This document shows positions 9,018 through 18,683 of a DNA stretch of 64,000 nt, one piece after another (the first letter of the stretch is position 1; the number at the start of each line of letters is the position of its first letter). The position numbers and the translations under genes are program-made. The DNA lies in contig NZ_JAEKEZ010000010.1 in the NCBI RefSeq assembly GCF_016650815.1, positions 496,001 through 560,000 on the forward strand, in the 5' to 3' direction. The notes under the pieces were generated by a model. That model worked only from the letters and a program-made list of their open reading frames with translations, ran no database searches and was not told where the DNA came from. Source of the DNA: Pseudomonas sp. TH31 (GTDB lineage: Bacteria > Pseudomonadota > Gammaproteobacteria > Pseudomonadales > Pseudomonadaceae).

Positions 9018-10399
9018 CTAAACGGTGGCCTGAAAAAACCGTTGGGCACGTGGATCGCAGGCACAGGCGACATTGATCCGTTGCCAGTCATTGGCTTCAC
9101 CGGCCGGGCTGAATGCCGTAGGAGAAGACAGCAGCACACCGAAACGCCGCGCCTGCACGCGCAGCTGAGCGTAGTCGGACATTGGCGATCGCGCCCAGAT
9201 GAACAAGCCTCCGGCAGGCTTGCCGAAGACTTCCCACTCGGCATCTTCGAGCAACTGCAACGCCGCAACCCGGCCCATGCTCAGACGCTGACGCAGGCGT
9301 TGTACCAACTTGCGATAGGCACCGGAGGCCAACAACCCGGCCAGCACCGACTCGCAAAAACGCGAGCCGCCCATGCTGCTGATCATCTTGACCTCTGCCA
9401 GCCGTGAAATGAGCCCGGCACTCGCCACCACAAACCCCACCCGCAATGAACTACTGAGGGTCTTCGAGAAGCTGCCGACGTAGATCACCCGGGCGTCGTC
9501 ATCCAGCGCAGCGAGGCGTGTACCCGGACCATGGTGCAAATCCGCATAGACATCATCTTCGATCACCTGCACGCCATGGGTCTTGCACAGTTGCAGCACC
9601 CGCTGCGCCACTGCCGGCGTCACGCAACTGCCGGTGGGGTTGTGGTGGTAGCTATTGATGAACAAGGCTCGAGGATTGTGCTTGATCAACAACTGCTCGA
9701 GCGCTTGCGTGTCGGGCCCACGCGGCGTTCGGGGCACCTCAAGCATGCTGACCCCGTGCAGCCTGAGCAAATCGAACAGATGAGAAAACCCGGGTTTTCC
9801 ACCACCACGCAGTCCCCCGGCTTGAGCAAGGTCCGCACAATCAGGTCGAGCCCCTGGCTCGCGCCAGCCGTGGTCAGGACGCGACTGTCGTCCACCTCGA
9901 TATTGAGCGGTTTCAAGCGCTTGAGGATTTGCTGGCGCAGCGCGAGCAAGCCCAGCGGCGTGCTGTAGTTGAACAGGCCGGCCATGTCGGTACGGGCCAC
10001 CTGACGGATCGCGTAACTGAGGTCGTCCGTTTCGCGCCAGCTTTCAGGTAACCCGCCACACCCCAGCATCAGCTCACCCGACAGACTGTTGCTCCAACCC
10101 GCTTGCATCGCCTCTGCGCCTTCAAACCTGGGAAGATCCCACGCGCCCGACACCTCTGGCGCTGGCGCTGCGACAAAGAACCCCGAACCTTGACGCGAGG
10201 CCAGGACCCCTTGGGCGACGAGGCGTTCAAGGGCTTCAACAACACTGTATTGACTGAGCAAATTGATCCGCGCGATGTGTCGCACAGAAGGCAAGCGAGT
10301 CGCTGGCGGTACTTTGCTTTGACGGATCCAGCCCGCGAGTCCGTCGACGATTTGCTGTACGACCGGCACCATTGCCTGTCGATCAATTCTCAATTCCAT
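9018..10399 (-). CDS. MocR-type regulator: GntR helix-turn-helix fused to an aminotransferase-like domain; frameshifted at 9785-9788
   Basis: The N-terminal part is a GntR winged helix (residues about 1-75: RLPSVRHIARINLLSQYSVV). The rest is a fold-type I PLP-enzyme domain with the motifs SYHHNPTGS, VIEDDVY and the PLP-lysine segment YVGSFSKTLSSSLRVG. The frame breaks after VENPGF; one extra T in the T4 run (plus strand A4, 9785-9788) restores SHLFDLLRLHG and gives 460 residues. Such proteins bind PLP as regulators of amino-acid or vitamin B6 genes. Start ATG 10399 has GGAG upstream; TTG 10405 is an alternative. No clear divergent target is adjacent. A sequencing slip is favoured over a pseudogene. 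Confidence 0.85.
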
Positions 10400-10531
10400 G
10401 AGCAAGCCAACTCCTGTCCATTTTGCTGACAGCAGTTAATCACAGGAACACTCGTTCGGCTGTGCGACAACACCGCCAAAACCGCCGGCTCTAACCATTT
10501 GAAACACATTGCCCAGGGTCTTCACGGAACC

Positions 10532-10621
10532 TGTGGGAGCGGGCTTGCTCGCGAAGGCGGTATAACAGCCAACAGAGGTGTTGAATGCCAAGCCGCCTTC
10601 GCGAGCAAGCCCGCTCCCACA
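10532..10621. repeat. REP-type inverted pair
   Basis: Facing arms TGTGGGAGCGGGCTTGCTCG / CGAGCAAGCCCGCTCCCACA, extended by CGAAGGCGG, with a loop of about 30 bases. It lies between the MocR start and the SDR stop. Confidence 0.9.
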
Positions 10622-10640
10622 CGGTTCGCGTTAGCAACAT

Positions 10641-11402
10641 TCAGAATGCAGTGACGCCACCATCCACGGCCAGCGAATGCCCGGTAGTGAAGGCCGCACC
10701 GTCACTGCACAAGTACAGCACCGCGCTGGCGATTTCCTCGACCTTGCCGATGCGGCCTACCGGGTGCATGGCGTTGGCGAACTCGCCCTTCTTCGGGTCG
10801 GCCTCATAGGCGCGACGGAACATGTCGGTGTCGATCACCGCCGGGCACACGGCGTTTACGCGGATCTTTTTCTTTGCGTATTCAATGGCGGCCGATTTGG
10901 TCAGGCCGATCACCGCGTGCTTGGAGGCGGCGTAAATGCTCATCTTCGGCGCAGCCCCCAGGCCGGCTACCGACGCGGTGTTGACGATTGCCCCGCCGCC
11001 CTGGGCCAGCAGCAACGGCAACTGATACTTCATGCACAACCAGACACCTTTGACGTTGACGCCCATGATCGCGTCGAACTCATCGATCGTGCCGTCGGCC
11101 AGCTTGCCTTTTTCGATCTCGATACCGGCGTTGTTGAAGGCATAGTCGAGACGGCCGTAGGTATTCACCACTTCGTCCATCAGGTGCTTTACCTCGCTTT
11201 CCACGGTGACGTTGCAACGCACAAAGGTTGCCTCGCCGCCCGCCGTGCGAATCAGCGCTACCGTGCCTTCGCCGCCCGCGGTGTCCAGATCGGCGACCAC
11301 GACCTTCAACCCCTCAGCCGCAAAGGCCTGGGCGGTGGCGCGGCCAATACCATTGGCGGCACCGGTCACAACGGCTACCTGGCCGGAAAACGTCATGCTC
11401 AT
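10641..11402 (-). CDS. Short-chain dehydrogenase/reductase (classical SDR)
   Basis: A 253-residue Rossmann-fold oxidoreductase. The nucleotide site TGAANGIG lies at residues 14-21, ADLD follows the second strand (an acidic residue, suggesting NAD preference), NNAG lies near 90, and the catalytic Ser and YAASK lie near 145-163. It ends with the usual GHSLAVDGGVTAF. The reaction is NAD(P)-dependent interconversion of an alcohol and a ketone; the substrate is unknown. ATG 11402 or 11396 are both possible starts. It is divergent from the CurA-like reductase with a 237-base spacer that holds no gene. Confidence 0.9.
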   Translation of the reverse strand: MSMTFSGQVAVVTGAANGIGRATAQAFAAEGLKVVVADLDTAGGEGTVALIRTAGGEATFVRCNVTVESEVKHLMDEVVNTYGRLDYAFNNAGIEIEKGKLADGTIDEFDAIMGVNVKGVWLCMKYQLPLLLAQGGGAIVNTASVAGLGAAPKMSIYAASKHAVIGLTKSAAIEYAKKKIRVNAVCPAVIDTDMFRRAYEADPKKGEFANAMHPVGRIGKVEEIASAVLYLCSDGAAFTTGHSLAVDGGVTAF

Positions 11403-11639
11403 TGTTATGTCCTCGAAGAGAAGAATACGGCGCGATTACGTGCTTGCAGTCTAGCCACAGGGGCCTGCCGCGCGGCAGCACTATCAGAAGGCCGGTTAAG
11501 CCCCCATGATTCGCAGTGATAGAAGCGCCCGCCCAACTATCACCGCACTGTATCGGCCTGCATTCGCCGCATCAGCCAACCTTGCGGCATCAGCCATGAA
11601 GGTCTATCAACAAAGCTTCATTCATCTTGAGTGCCTGCC

Positions 11640-12644
11640 ATGACTACCCAGACCAATCGCCAGTTCCTGCTCGCCAAACGCCCGGTGGGCGCGGCGAACC
11701 GAGAAACCTTCACCTTTCAAGAAGTACCGGTCGGCGAACCGGCCGCGGGTCAGATCCTGGTCAAGAACGAATACCTGTCCCTGGACCCGGCCATGCGCGG
11801 CTGGATGAACGAGGGCAAGTCCTACATCCCGCCGGTCGGCCTCGGTGAAGTCATGCGCGCATTGGGCGTAGGCAAAGTCATTGCGTCGAACAACCCAAGC
11901 TTTGCGGTGGGCGACTACGTCAACGGCGCCCTGGGCGTTCAGGATTACTTCCTCGGCGAACCACGGGGTTTCTACAAGGTTGATCCGAAACTGGCGCCAC
12001 TGCCGCGCTACCTGTCAGCGCTGGGCATGACCGGCATGACCGCCTACTTCGCCCTGCTCAACGTCGGCGCACCGAAAGCCGGCGACACCGTGGTGCTGTC
12101 GGGCGCGGCAGGCGCGGTGGGCAGCATTGCCGGGCAGATCGCCAAGATCAAAGGCTGCCGCGTCGTCGGCATTGCGGGCGGCGCCGACAAGTGCAAGTTC
12201 CTGCTAGATGAACTGGGGTTTGACGGGGTCATCGACTACAAAAACGAAGACGTCCTGGCCGGACTCAAACGCGAATGTCCAAAGGGCGTGGATGTGTATT
12301 TCGATAACGTCGGCGGCGATATTCTCGACGCGGTACTGAGTCGCCTGGCAATGAAAGCGCGGGTGGTGATTTGCGGTGCCATCAGCCAGTACAACAACAA
12401 GGAAGCGATCAAGGGCCCGGCCAACTACCTGTCGCTGCTGGTCAATCGCGCACGGATGGAAGGCTTTGTGGTGATGGACTACGCCGCGCAATTCGCCGCC
12501 GCCGGGCAGGAAATGGCCGGCTGGATGGCCAAGGGGCAGCTTCAGAGCCGGGAAGATATTGTGGAAGGACTGGAGACGTTCCCGGAGACGCTGATGAAGT
12601 TGTTCAACGGCGAGAACTTCGGGAAGTTGGTGTTGAAGGTTTAA
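11640..12644 (+). CDS. NADP-dependent oxidoreductase, CurA/MDR superfamily
   Basis: This 334-residue zinc-free medium-chain reductase is clearly like E. coli CurA (YncB). It shares LSLDPAMRGWM near residue 45, GMTGMTAYFALLNVG, the nucleotide-binding GAAGAVGSIAGQIAK, GCRVVGIAGGADKC, CPKGVDVYFDNVGG and the C-terminal NFGKLVLKV. The family reduces alpha,beta-unsaturated ketones and aldehydes with NADPH in the cytoplasm. Start ATG 11640 gives MTTQTNRQF; a GTG at 11631 is the upstream alternative. A repeat-type hairpin follows and may act as terminator. Confidence 0.9.
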   Translation: MTTQTNRQFLLAKRPVGAANRETFTFQEVPVGEPAAGQILVKNEYLSLDPAMRGWMNEGKSYIPPVGLGEVMRALGVGKVIASNNPSFAVGDYVNGALGVQDYFLGEPRGFYKVDPKLAPLPRYLSALGMTGMTAYFALLNVGAPKAGDTVVLSGAAGAVGSIAGQIAKIKGCRVVGIAGGADKCKFLLDELGFDGVIDYKNEDVLAGLKRECPKGVDVYFDNVGGDILDAVLSRLAMKARVVICGAISQYNNKEAIKGPANYLSLLVNRARMEGFVVMDYAAQFAAAGQEMAGWMAKGQLQSREDIVEGLETFPETLMKLFNGENFGKLVLKV

Positions 12645-12652
12645 TTCGGTAA

Positions 12653-12732
12653 ATCAAAAGATCGCAGCCATCGGCAGCTCCTACGGGGGATCGCACTTCC
12701 ATGTAGGAGCTGGCGCAGCCTGCGATCTTTTT
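12653..12732. repeat. Imperfect inverted repeat, GATCGCAGCC family
   Basis: The left arm (ATCAAAAGATCGCAGCCATC) and right arm (GTAGGAGCTGGCGCAGCCTG) are imperfectly complementary and end in TTTTT next to the pyrF stop. It may terminate both converging genes. Confidence 0.75.
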
Positions 12733-13428
12733 AGGCGATTTCGGCGACAACCGCCGCCAACGCCTTCGCCGGATCGGCCGCCTGGCTGATCGGACGGCCG
12801 ATCACCAGATAGTCGGAACCGGCATCCAGCGCCTGACGCGGGGTCAGGATCCGGCGTTGATCGTCCTGGGCGCTGCCCGCCGGACGAATCCCGGGGTCAC
12901 CAGTTGCAGCGACGGATGGGCCGCTTTTAGCGCCTGGGCCTCCAGGGCCGAGCACACCAGACCGTCCATCCCGGCTTTTTCCGCCAACGCGGCCAGACGC
13001 AGCACTTGCTCCTGCGGCTCGATATCCAGGCCAATAGCCGCCAGATCCTCACGTTCCATGCTGGTCAGCACGGTCACGCCGATCAACAACGGCTTGGGGC
13101 CGGTACGCTGGTCGAGCACTTCACGGCAGGCTGCCATCATGCGCAAGCCGCCGGAGCAGTGCACGTTGACCATCCACACGCCCATTTCCGCCGCAGCCTT
13201 GACCGCCATCGCGGTGGTGTTCGGAATGTCGTGGAACTTGAGGTCCAGGAACACTTCGAAACCCTTGTCGCGCAGGGTGCCGACGATTTCCGCGGCGCAA
13301 CTGGTGAACAATTCTTTACCGACTTTGACCCGGCACAATTTAGGGTCCAACTGGTCGGCCAGCTTCAGTGCGGCGTCACGGGTGGGGAAATCCAGGGCGA
13401 CGATGATAGGAGTCTGGCAGACGGACAT
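12731..13428 (-). CDS. pyrF: Orotidine 5'-phosphate decarboxylase, frameshifted at 12890-12892
   Basis: OMP decarboxylase converts OMP to UMP, the last step of de novo pyrimidine synthesis. The TIM-barrel motifs are visible: IIVALDFP at the start, [12 protein letters not shown] with the catalytic Lys-Asp pair, VHCSGG, then IRPAG and YLVIGRPIS for phosphate binding. The frame breaks at VTPG|IRPAG; one extra G in the G3 run (plus strand CCC, 12890-12892) gives a continuous 232 residues, normal for the family. Start ATG 13428 ([13 protein letters not shown]). Disruption would make the cell a uracil auxotroph, so an assembly error is the best explanation. Confidence 0.93.
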
Positions 13429-13709
13429 GTGCGGGCTCTCAGGCAGGACGAAATCGGCGCGCATTGTAGCGGAACCAGCGCCGCTGCGGGACCCGATGAT
13501 CGGTAATTCGTCATCGCAGCTCAATCAAGACTAGCCCTTGGGCCAATTGTGTCGAGCCCGATACACTCACGACACGCCCACAACATCCTTCATCGCTACC
13601 CTCGGGAGCCGCAACACGTCCTTACAGCACTTCCCGCCTTCGGGCAGGACGCCTATGCTGAAGCCACAACCTCGCAGCCCATCTTTGTGGTTGGCAGCCT
13701 ACCTGGCAG

Positions 13710-14480
13710 ATGAACGCACGCATGCATAACACTCCTGCACCTGTGAACGACGAGCAAAAAGCGCCCTGCGATGACAAACGCTGGAGCATTCGCGCCTTGA
13801 TCGTCGACGATGACGTCCCGATCCGCGAATTGATGATCGACTATCTGGCCCGGTTCAATATCCACGCCAGTGGCGTCACCGATGGCGCAGCCATGCGCCT
13901 GGCGCTGCAAGCGGAACATTTTGACGTGGTGGTGCTCGACCTGATGCTTCCCGGTGAAGACGGCTTGTCTCTGTGCCGTTGGCTACGCGCCGAATCGGAC
14001 ATCCCGATCCTGATGCTCACCGCGCGCTGCGAACCCACCGACCGAATCATCGGCCTGGAACTGGGCGCCGATGACTACATGGCCAAGCCGTTCGAGCCAC
14101 GGGAACTGGTGGCGCGGATTCAGACCATTTTGCGTCGGGTGCGCGACGATCGTACCGAACAGCGTGCGAACATTCGCTTCGACAACTGGCGCCTGAACAG
14201 CGTTTTGCGCCAGCTGATCGCCGCCGATGGCCTGGTGGTGCCACTGTCCAACGCCGAATTCCGCTTGCTCTGGGTGTTCATCGAACGTCCGCGCCGGGTG
14301 CTCAGTCGCGAACAATTGCTCGATGCTGCCCGTGGTCGTTCGATCGAAGCCTTTGATCGCAGCATCGACCTGCTGGTGTCGCGCCTGCGCCAGAAACTCG
14401 GGGACGACCCCAAGGCACCGCAGTTGATCAAGACCGTTCGCGGTGAGGGTTACCTGTTCGACGCGAGGGACATCGGCTGA
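13710..14480 (+). CDS. OmpR-family response regulator
   Basis: A 256-residue protein with a receiver domain: acidic pocket VDDD near 31-34, phospho-acceptor in VVLDLMLPGEDG, Thr in MLTAR and Lys in MAKPF. A winged-helix DNA-binding domain follows (SREQLLDAARGR, DLLVSRLRQKLGDD, IKTVRGEGYLF). It has an unusually long N-terminal extension of about 25 residues before the receiver. ATG 13722 is an alternative start; neither has a strong ribosome site. It overlaps the downstream kinase gene by one base (TGATG), so the two are translationally coupled. The 281-base stretch before it has no gene. Confidence 0.92.
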   Translation: MNARMHNTPAPVNDEQKAPCDDKRWSIRALIVDDDVPIRELMIDYLARFNIHASGVTDGAAMRLALQAEHFDVVVLDLMLPGEDGLSLCRWLRAESDIPILMLTARCEPTDRIIGLELGADDYMAKPFEPRELVARIQTILRRVRDDRTEQRANIRFDNWRLNSVLRQLIAADGLVVPLSNAEFRLLWVFIERPRRVLSREQLLDAARGRSIEAFDRSIDLLVSRLRQKLGDDPKAPQLIKTVRGEGYLFDARDIG

Positions 14481-15527
14481 TGCGTGCGCGCTTCGATACG
14501 CTGTTCGGCCGCCTGTTTGGTGTGTTGCTGATCGCGATCATCCTGGCGCACCTGTTGGCGTTTTTCTGGTTTCACCATTACGGCCCGCCTCCCCTCCGCC
14601 GCCGCCCGGGTTCTCCGAGAACTTCGACGGGCAACCTCCACCGATGGACCCGCGCTTCCAGAAACGGCCACCACGGCCCTGGTTTGGCGGTCCGTTGGTG
14701 CCGCTGACCTTTCAACTGATCTCGCTGGTCATCGCGGCCTGGTACGGCGCCAAACTGCTGAGCCGGCCGATCCAGCGCCTGAGCGATGCGGCTGAACGCT
14801 TGAGCGAGAACCTCGACAGCCCACCGCTGGACGAGTCCGGCCCCCGGGAAGCACGGCAAGCAGCCCACACCTTCAACAAGATGCAGCGGCGCATCATCGA
14901 ACAAGTGCAGCAACGCTCGCGGATGCTCGGCGCGGTGTCCCACGACCTGCGCACCCCATTGTCGAGACTCAAGCTGCGACTGGAACAGATCGAAGACGAC
15001 AAGCTGCAAGGCCAGATGCGTCAGGATCTGGACGACATGATCGGCATGCTCGACGCCACCCTCACTTACCTGCACGAACAACGTACCAGCGAGGCCCGGC
15101 AGTGGATGGATGTGCAGGCGCTGGTGGAGTCCCTGAGCGAAAACGCCCAGGACCAGGGTGCCGAGGTCCAGGCCAGTGGTCATTGCGTGCCGCTGCAAGT
15201 CCAGCCGATGGCCCTGCGTTCGTGCATCAACAACCTGATGGACAATGCCCTGCGGTATGCCGGGCAAGCACTGATCACCCTCGAAGACAGTCGTGGGCAG
15301 TTGGTGATCCGGGTAATCGACCATGGGCCAGGGATTGCAGAGGACAAGCGCGAAGCGGTGTTCGAGCCGTTCTTTCGGCTGGAGGGTTCACGCAACCGCA
15401 ACTCCGGTGGCGTCGGCCTGGGCATGACCATCGCCCGGAGGCGGCGGAACGCCTGGGCGGGCAGTTGAGCCTGGAAGAAACCCCCGGCGGCGGCCTCACT
15501 GCGGTCATTCGCCTGCCCCGCACCTAA
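14480..15527 (+). CDS. Sensor histidine kinase, two frameshifts (14591-14594 and 15434-15438)
   Basis: Partner of the preceding regulator. There is an N-terminal helix (GVLLIAIILAHLLAFFWF) and a short, proline-rich periplasmic loop (PPPPPPPP once restored). A second helix (LTFQLISLVIAAWYGAKLL), HAMP, the phospho-acceptor box AVSHDLRTPLSRLK and an ATPase domain (NNLMDNALRY, DHGPGI, GGVGLGMTIA) follow. The first break needs one C in the C4 run at 14591-14594. The second needs one G near 15437 to read AREAAERLGGQLSLEE. Corrected length is 349 residues. The polyproline stretch makes base-calling slips plausible. The stimulus is unknown. Confidence 0.85.
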
Positions 15528-15540
15528 GCCCTGCCCCCCC

Positions 15541-15629
15541 GTGGGAGCGAGCCTGCTCGCGAAGGCGTTGGCACATCCAGCATTTATGTATCAGGCAGAC
15601 CGCTTTCGCGAGCCGGCTCGCGCCTACAG
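15541..15629. repeat. Degenerate REP-type inverted pair
   Basis: The left arm GTGGGAGCGAGCCTGCTCGC is canonical. The right arm is diverged (TTCGCGAGCCGGCTCGCGCC). Confidence 0.8.
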
Positions 15630-15757
15630 GGTTTGCTTCAGGCCGATGATTGCTTGTGTACCAACCGGTACAAACACCACATACCCACGACAACTTGCCC
15701 CTTGAGGCTGCATAAGCCGGTGCACTCACCGGTTTTCCATCCCAAGGAGTGAGCCCA

Positions 15758-16630
15758 ATGATCGGTAGCGTCAGCAGCAACTACACGAGCTATACCAGCA
15801 CGAGCACCAGCAGCACGTCGGCCAACGCCGCGCGCCGCGCGCAGTTCCAGAAAGAACTGTTCACCAAGCTCGACACCAATGGCGACGGCACGGTGAGTCA
15901 GGACGAACTGAAGACCGCCCAGGCAGAGAAACCCGACAACCGCGTGTTGGCCGACCTGAGCAAGAACTTCACCAACCTGGACAGCGACAGCAGCGGCAGC
16001 CTGAGCAGTGAAGAAATGGCCGCGATGGCGCCACCTTCGCATTCGCAGGATCAAGCGCCCAACACTGACCTGGCCGACGCGCTGCTTGGCGCCCTGGACG
16101 CCAACGGTGACGGCAACCTCAGCAGTGATGAACTGAGCAAGGGCCTGACCAGCGCTGGCAGCACTGCTGACAGCACCGCGATCTTCTCGGCCCTGGACAA
16201 AAACCAGGACGGCACCGTCAGCAAGGACGAACTCGCCGCCGCTCTCAGCCCACCGCCACCGCCACCGCAGGCATCCAGCGATCAATTGTTCAGCCAACTC
16301 GATACCGACAGCGATGGCAGCATCAGCGCCACCGAACTGAGTAGCGCGTTACAGGCCAGCACCAGCACCTCAGCGACCTCGACTTCGACCTCAAACGCCA
16401 CCGACACCAGCGCCGCGTTGATGAAGATTCTCGACAGCGACAGCAGCGGTGGCGTCAGCAGCGATGAACTCAAGGCCGCCCTGCAGGCTGGCCGCGAGAA
16501 AAGCAGCGACAGCGCTACCACTCAATCGACCGTCAGTGAAGCCCTGCAAAAAATGATCGCCAACCTGAGCAAGCAGTATTCGCTCGACAACGTGGCGAGC
16601 GCGGGCAAGTACCTGAACGTCACGACCTGA
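15758..16630 (+). CDS. EF-hand calcium-binding protein with six predicted loops
   Basis: A 290-residue, Ser/Thr/Asp-rich protein with no signal peptide. Six 12-residue EF-hand loops of DxDxDG type are visible: DTNGDGTVSQDE, DSDSSGSLSSEE, DANGDGNLSSDE, DKNQDGTVSKDE, DTDSDGSISATE and DSDSSGGVSSDE. A proline tract (SPPPPPPQAS) splits loops 4 and 5, and a Ser/Thr-rich linker (STSTSATSTST) splits 5 and 6. The N-terminus (YTSYTSTSTSSTSA) is low complexity. It probably binds calcium; whether it is cytosolic or secreted by a leaderless route is unknown. Start ATG 15758 has AAGGAG eight bases upstream; GTG 15749 overlaps that site and is rejected. Confidence 0.9.
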   Translation: MIGSVSSNYTSYTSTSTSSTSANAARRAQFQKELFTKLDTNGDGTVSQDELKTAQAEKPDNRVLADLSKNFTNLDSDSSGSLSSEEMAAMAPPSHSQDQAPNTDLADALLGALDANGDGNLSSDELSKGLTSAGSTADSTAIFSALDKNQDGTVSKDELAAALSPPPPPPQASSDQLFSQLDTDSDGSISATELSSALQASTSTSATSTSTSNATDTSAALMKILDSDSSGGVSSDELKAALQAGREKSSDSATTQSTVSEALQKMIANLSKQYSLDNVASAGKYLNVTT

Positions 16631-16660
16631 GGCAAAGCTTCGCGGGCCATCACAGACACA

Positions 16661-16698
16661 GAAAAACCCACTGACCTTCACAGTTTCAGTGGGCTTTT
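16661..16698 (+). terminator. Rho-independent terminator after the EF-hand gene
   Basis: The stem CCCACTGA/TCAGTGGG with an 11-base loop is followed by CTTTT. Confidence 0.8.
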
Positions 16699-16700
16699 AA

Positions 16701-16735
16701 AGATCAAAAGATCGCAGCCTTCGCCAGCTCCTACA
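16701..16735. repeat. Solitary arm of the GATCGCAGCC repeat family
   Basis: A single arm (GATCAAAAGATCGCAGCCTT, then CGCCAGCTCCTAC) without its partner, next to the stop of the AI-2E-type gene. Confidence 0.7.
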
Positions 16736-16742
16736 TAGAAAA

Positions 16743-17795
16743 TCAGCGGCGATCGTCAACCCGTGCCTGGCTTGTGCTCCAGTCGGTCAACAAGCTGTAG
16801 GCTACGGCCAGCAACGTCGGGCCGATGAACAAACCGATAAACCCGAACGCGATCAACCCGCCAAACACGCCCAACAGCACAATCACCAACGGCAAATTGC
16901 CGCCGCGACTGATCAGGTATGGCTTCAGCACGTTGTCCACACCACTGATAATGAACGTCCCCCAGATCCCGAGGAACACCGCCATCCCGTACTCGCCCTT
17001 CCAGGCCAGCCAAGCCGTGGCCGGGATCCAGATCAGTGGTGGCCCCATCGGAATCAGGCTCAACAGGAACGTCACGATCCCCAGCACCAAAGCGCCTGGA
17101 ACCCCGGCGATCAAGAAGCCGATCAATGCCAGAATTGCCTGGGCCGCCGCCGTGCCGATCACTCCGTTGACCACCCGTTGCACCGTCCCGGCGACCAATT
17201 CGATGTAGTACCCGGCGCGGTCACCGATCAGTCGCTCCAGCAACCCACGAACAAACGCCGCCAATCGCGGCCCGTCACGGTAGAAAAAGAACACAAAGAC
17301 GATGCTCAACGTCAGTTCGAGAATGCCACCGCCGATCTGTGCACTGCGCGCCAGCAACCAGTTGCCGACCTGGCCCAGATAAGGTTTGACTGCCAGCATC
17401 AGCGCCGCACCCTGCTCGTCGATGCTGTTCCAGAGCCCCACCAGGCGTTCACCAACCAAGGGAAGCGTACCCAGCCAGGCCGGTGCTTCCGGCAGACCGT
17501 CGACCTGCACATCCTTGATAAATACCGTGGCATCGCGCACATGGTCCGCCAGGTTGAACCCCAGCCACACCAACGGCACCGCCACCAGCAACATCCAGCC
17601 CAGGGTCAGCAACGCCGCCGCCAAAGATTCACGGCCATGGAGCCAGCGGGTCAGCAAACGCATCAGCGGCCAACTGGCAAACGCCAGTACTGCGCCCCAG
17701 AACAATGCCGACCAGAACGGCGCCATCACCCAGAAGCTCGCGCCAAACAGCACCAGGAGCAGAATCTGCACCAACAGCCGATCGTTATTGAGCAT
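16743..17795 (-). CDS. AI-2E/YdiK-family membrane transporter
   Basis: A 350-residue inner-membrane protein with about eight hydrophobic segments. It begins with paired helices (LLVQILLLVLFGASFWVM, WSALFWGAVLAFASWPLM) and ends with the long conserved C-terminal block GVDNVLKPYLISRGG, then LPLVIVLLGVFGGLIAFG and FIGPTLLAVAYSL, typical of PF01594. The family covers AI-2 exporters and Na+/H+ antiporter-like proteins, so function is only assigned at family level. It is the last gene of a minus-strand run. A perfect 11-base-pair hairpin separates it from DUF4892, so it may have its own promoter. Confidence 0.88.
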   Translation of the reverse strand: MLNNDRLLVQILLLVLFGASFWVMAPFWSALFWGAVLAFASWPLMRLLTRWLHGRESLAAALLTLGWMLLVAVPLVWLGFNLADHVRDATVFIKDVQVDGLPEAPAWLGTLPLVGERLVGLWNSIDEQGAALMLAVKPYLGQVGNWLLARSAQIGGGILELTLSIVFVFFFYRDGPRLAAFVRGLLERLIGDRAGYYIELVAGTVQRVVNGVIGTAAAQAILALIGFLIAGVPGALVLGIVTFLLSLIPMGPPLIWIPATAWLAWKGEYGMAVFLGIWGTFIISGVDNVLKPYLISRGGNLPLVIVLLGVFGGLIAFGFIGLFIGPTLLAVAYSLLTDWSTSQARVDDRR

Positions 17796-17829
17796 GTAAG
17801 GTCTCGAAAAAGTCAGTTCGCAAAAGAGT

Positions 17830-17856
17830 AGGCGAACGCGCGGGACGCGTTCGCCT
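17830..17856. terminator. Perfect intercistronic hairpin
   Basis: AGGCGAACGCG/CGCGTTCGCCT with a 5-base loop, just past the DUF4892 stop. The T run on the minus strand (CTCTTTTG) is weak, so it may be a partial terminator or an mRNA-stabilising structure. Confidence 0.55.
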
Positions 17857-17864
17857 GATGCAGC

Positions 17865-18683
17865 TTATCGCAACAATTCGATGTGCAGGCCAGCGCCTGG
17901 CGCGTTGCCGGTTTCCATCCGCGCCGCACGCACGCCCTGGGCGATCAGCGATTGGCGCCAGGCCTCGGCCTTGGCCCCGGAAACACTGACCCGCAGCGTG
18001 GTATCCAGGTTCAAGCCACGAGAAATCAAACGCAGCCAGGTGTCGTCGGGGTCGGCACTCAGTTTCGGGAAATCGAGCTCGCCGGTGCTTTTGAGCTGGC
18101 GAAGCAAGGTCGCGGACGTTGGCAACAACTCTCCCAGCGGCGCGGCGGCTTCAAATTGCTCGACGTGCAGGTAGGCTTTGCGATTACCGCGAGTGATGCT
18201 GTAGAGCGCCACCAGCGAATTGTCCTTGGGTGCCGCCAGCCGCAGCAACAAGTACGCCTGTTGATCATCGGCGCCAAACAGCTTGGCGTTGCCGAAGACT
18301 TCATTGGCCCACAGGCTGCTTTCGCCGCAATCGCGGGCCTGGCACCAGAACAGCAACTCGGCGCCCTGCTTCTGCAAGGCTTCGCGCGCAGCGGTAAACG
18401 CTTCGGTGGCAGAATGTTCCGGCGGCAGTTCGTAGGTCACCGAAGTGGTTTGCCCGCGGGCGCTGACCTGGCCGTCGAAACGCAACTGGCCGCTGATCTT
18501 GCGGATCGAGCCCAGCGGATAAATCCGCTCAAGCTCCACCGGTGGGCGAAAGTCGACGATCTCTGCATCGGCCAGGCGCGGCACGATGGGCAGGTCCTGG
18601 CTTCCCGGAACATCGGCGGCAAACAACAAAGGGCTGAAACAACACAATGCCAGCAGACTGAGTGATCGCATGGGCAGGCTCAT
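17865..18683 (-). CDS. DUF4892-type exported protein
   Basis: A 272-residue protein with a signal peptide ([16 protein letters not shown], cleaved before ADVPGSQDL). The mature part matches what I know of DUF4892: [18 protein letters not shown] near the start, a [18 protein letters not shown] segment and a C-terminal part resembling an OmpA-like helix-strand unit. Its function is unknown; it is likely periplasmic. Its ATG at 18683 overlaps the stop of the GST gene (ATGA), showing coupled translation. An internal ATG at 18671 is a possible alternative. Confidence 0.85.
   Translation of the reverse strand: MSLPMRSLSLLALCCFSPLLFAADVPGSQDLPIVPRLADAEIVDFRPPVELERIYPLGSIRKISGQLRFDGQVSARGQTTSVTYELPPEHSATEAFTAAREALQKQGAELLFWCQARDCGESSLWANEVFGNAKLFGADDQQAYLLLRLAAPKDNSLVALYSITRGNRKAYLHVEQFEAAAPLGELLPTSATLLRQLKSTGELDFPKLSADPDDTWLRLISRGLNLDTTLRVSVSGAKAEAWRQSLIAQGVRAARMETGNAPGAGLHIELLR

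Noticed and set aside
9003..9022. Palindrome TTTAGG/CCTAAA over the MocR stop as a terminator
   Set aside because: The stem is short and has no T run, so it is not listed as a feature.
12731..13428. pyrF as a pseudogene
   Set aside because: The broken frame is repaired by one base in a G run and similar slips occur in nine other genes, so error is more likely than loss of pyrimidine synthesis.
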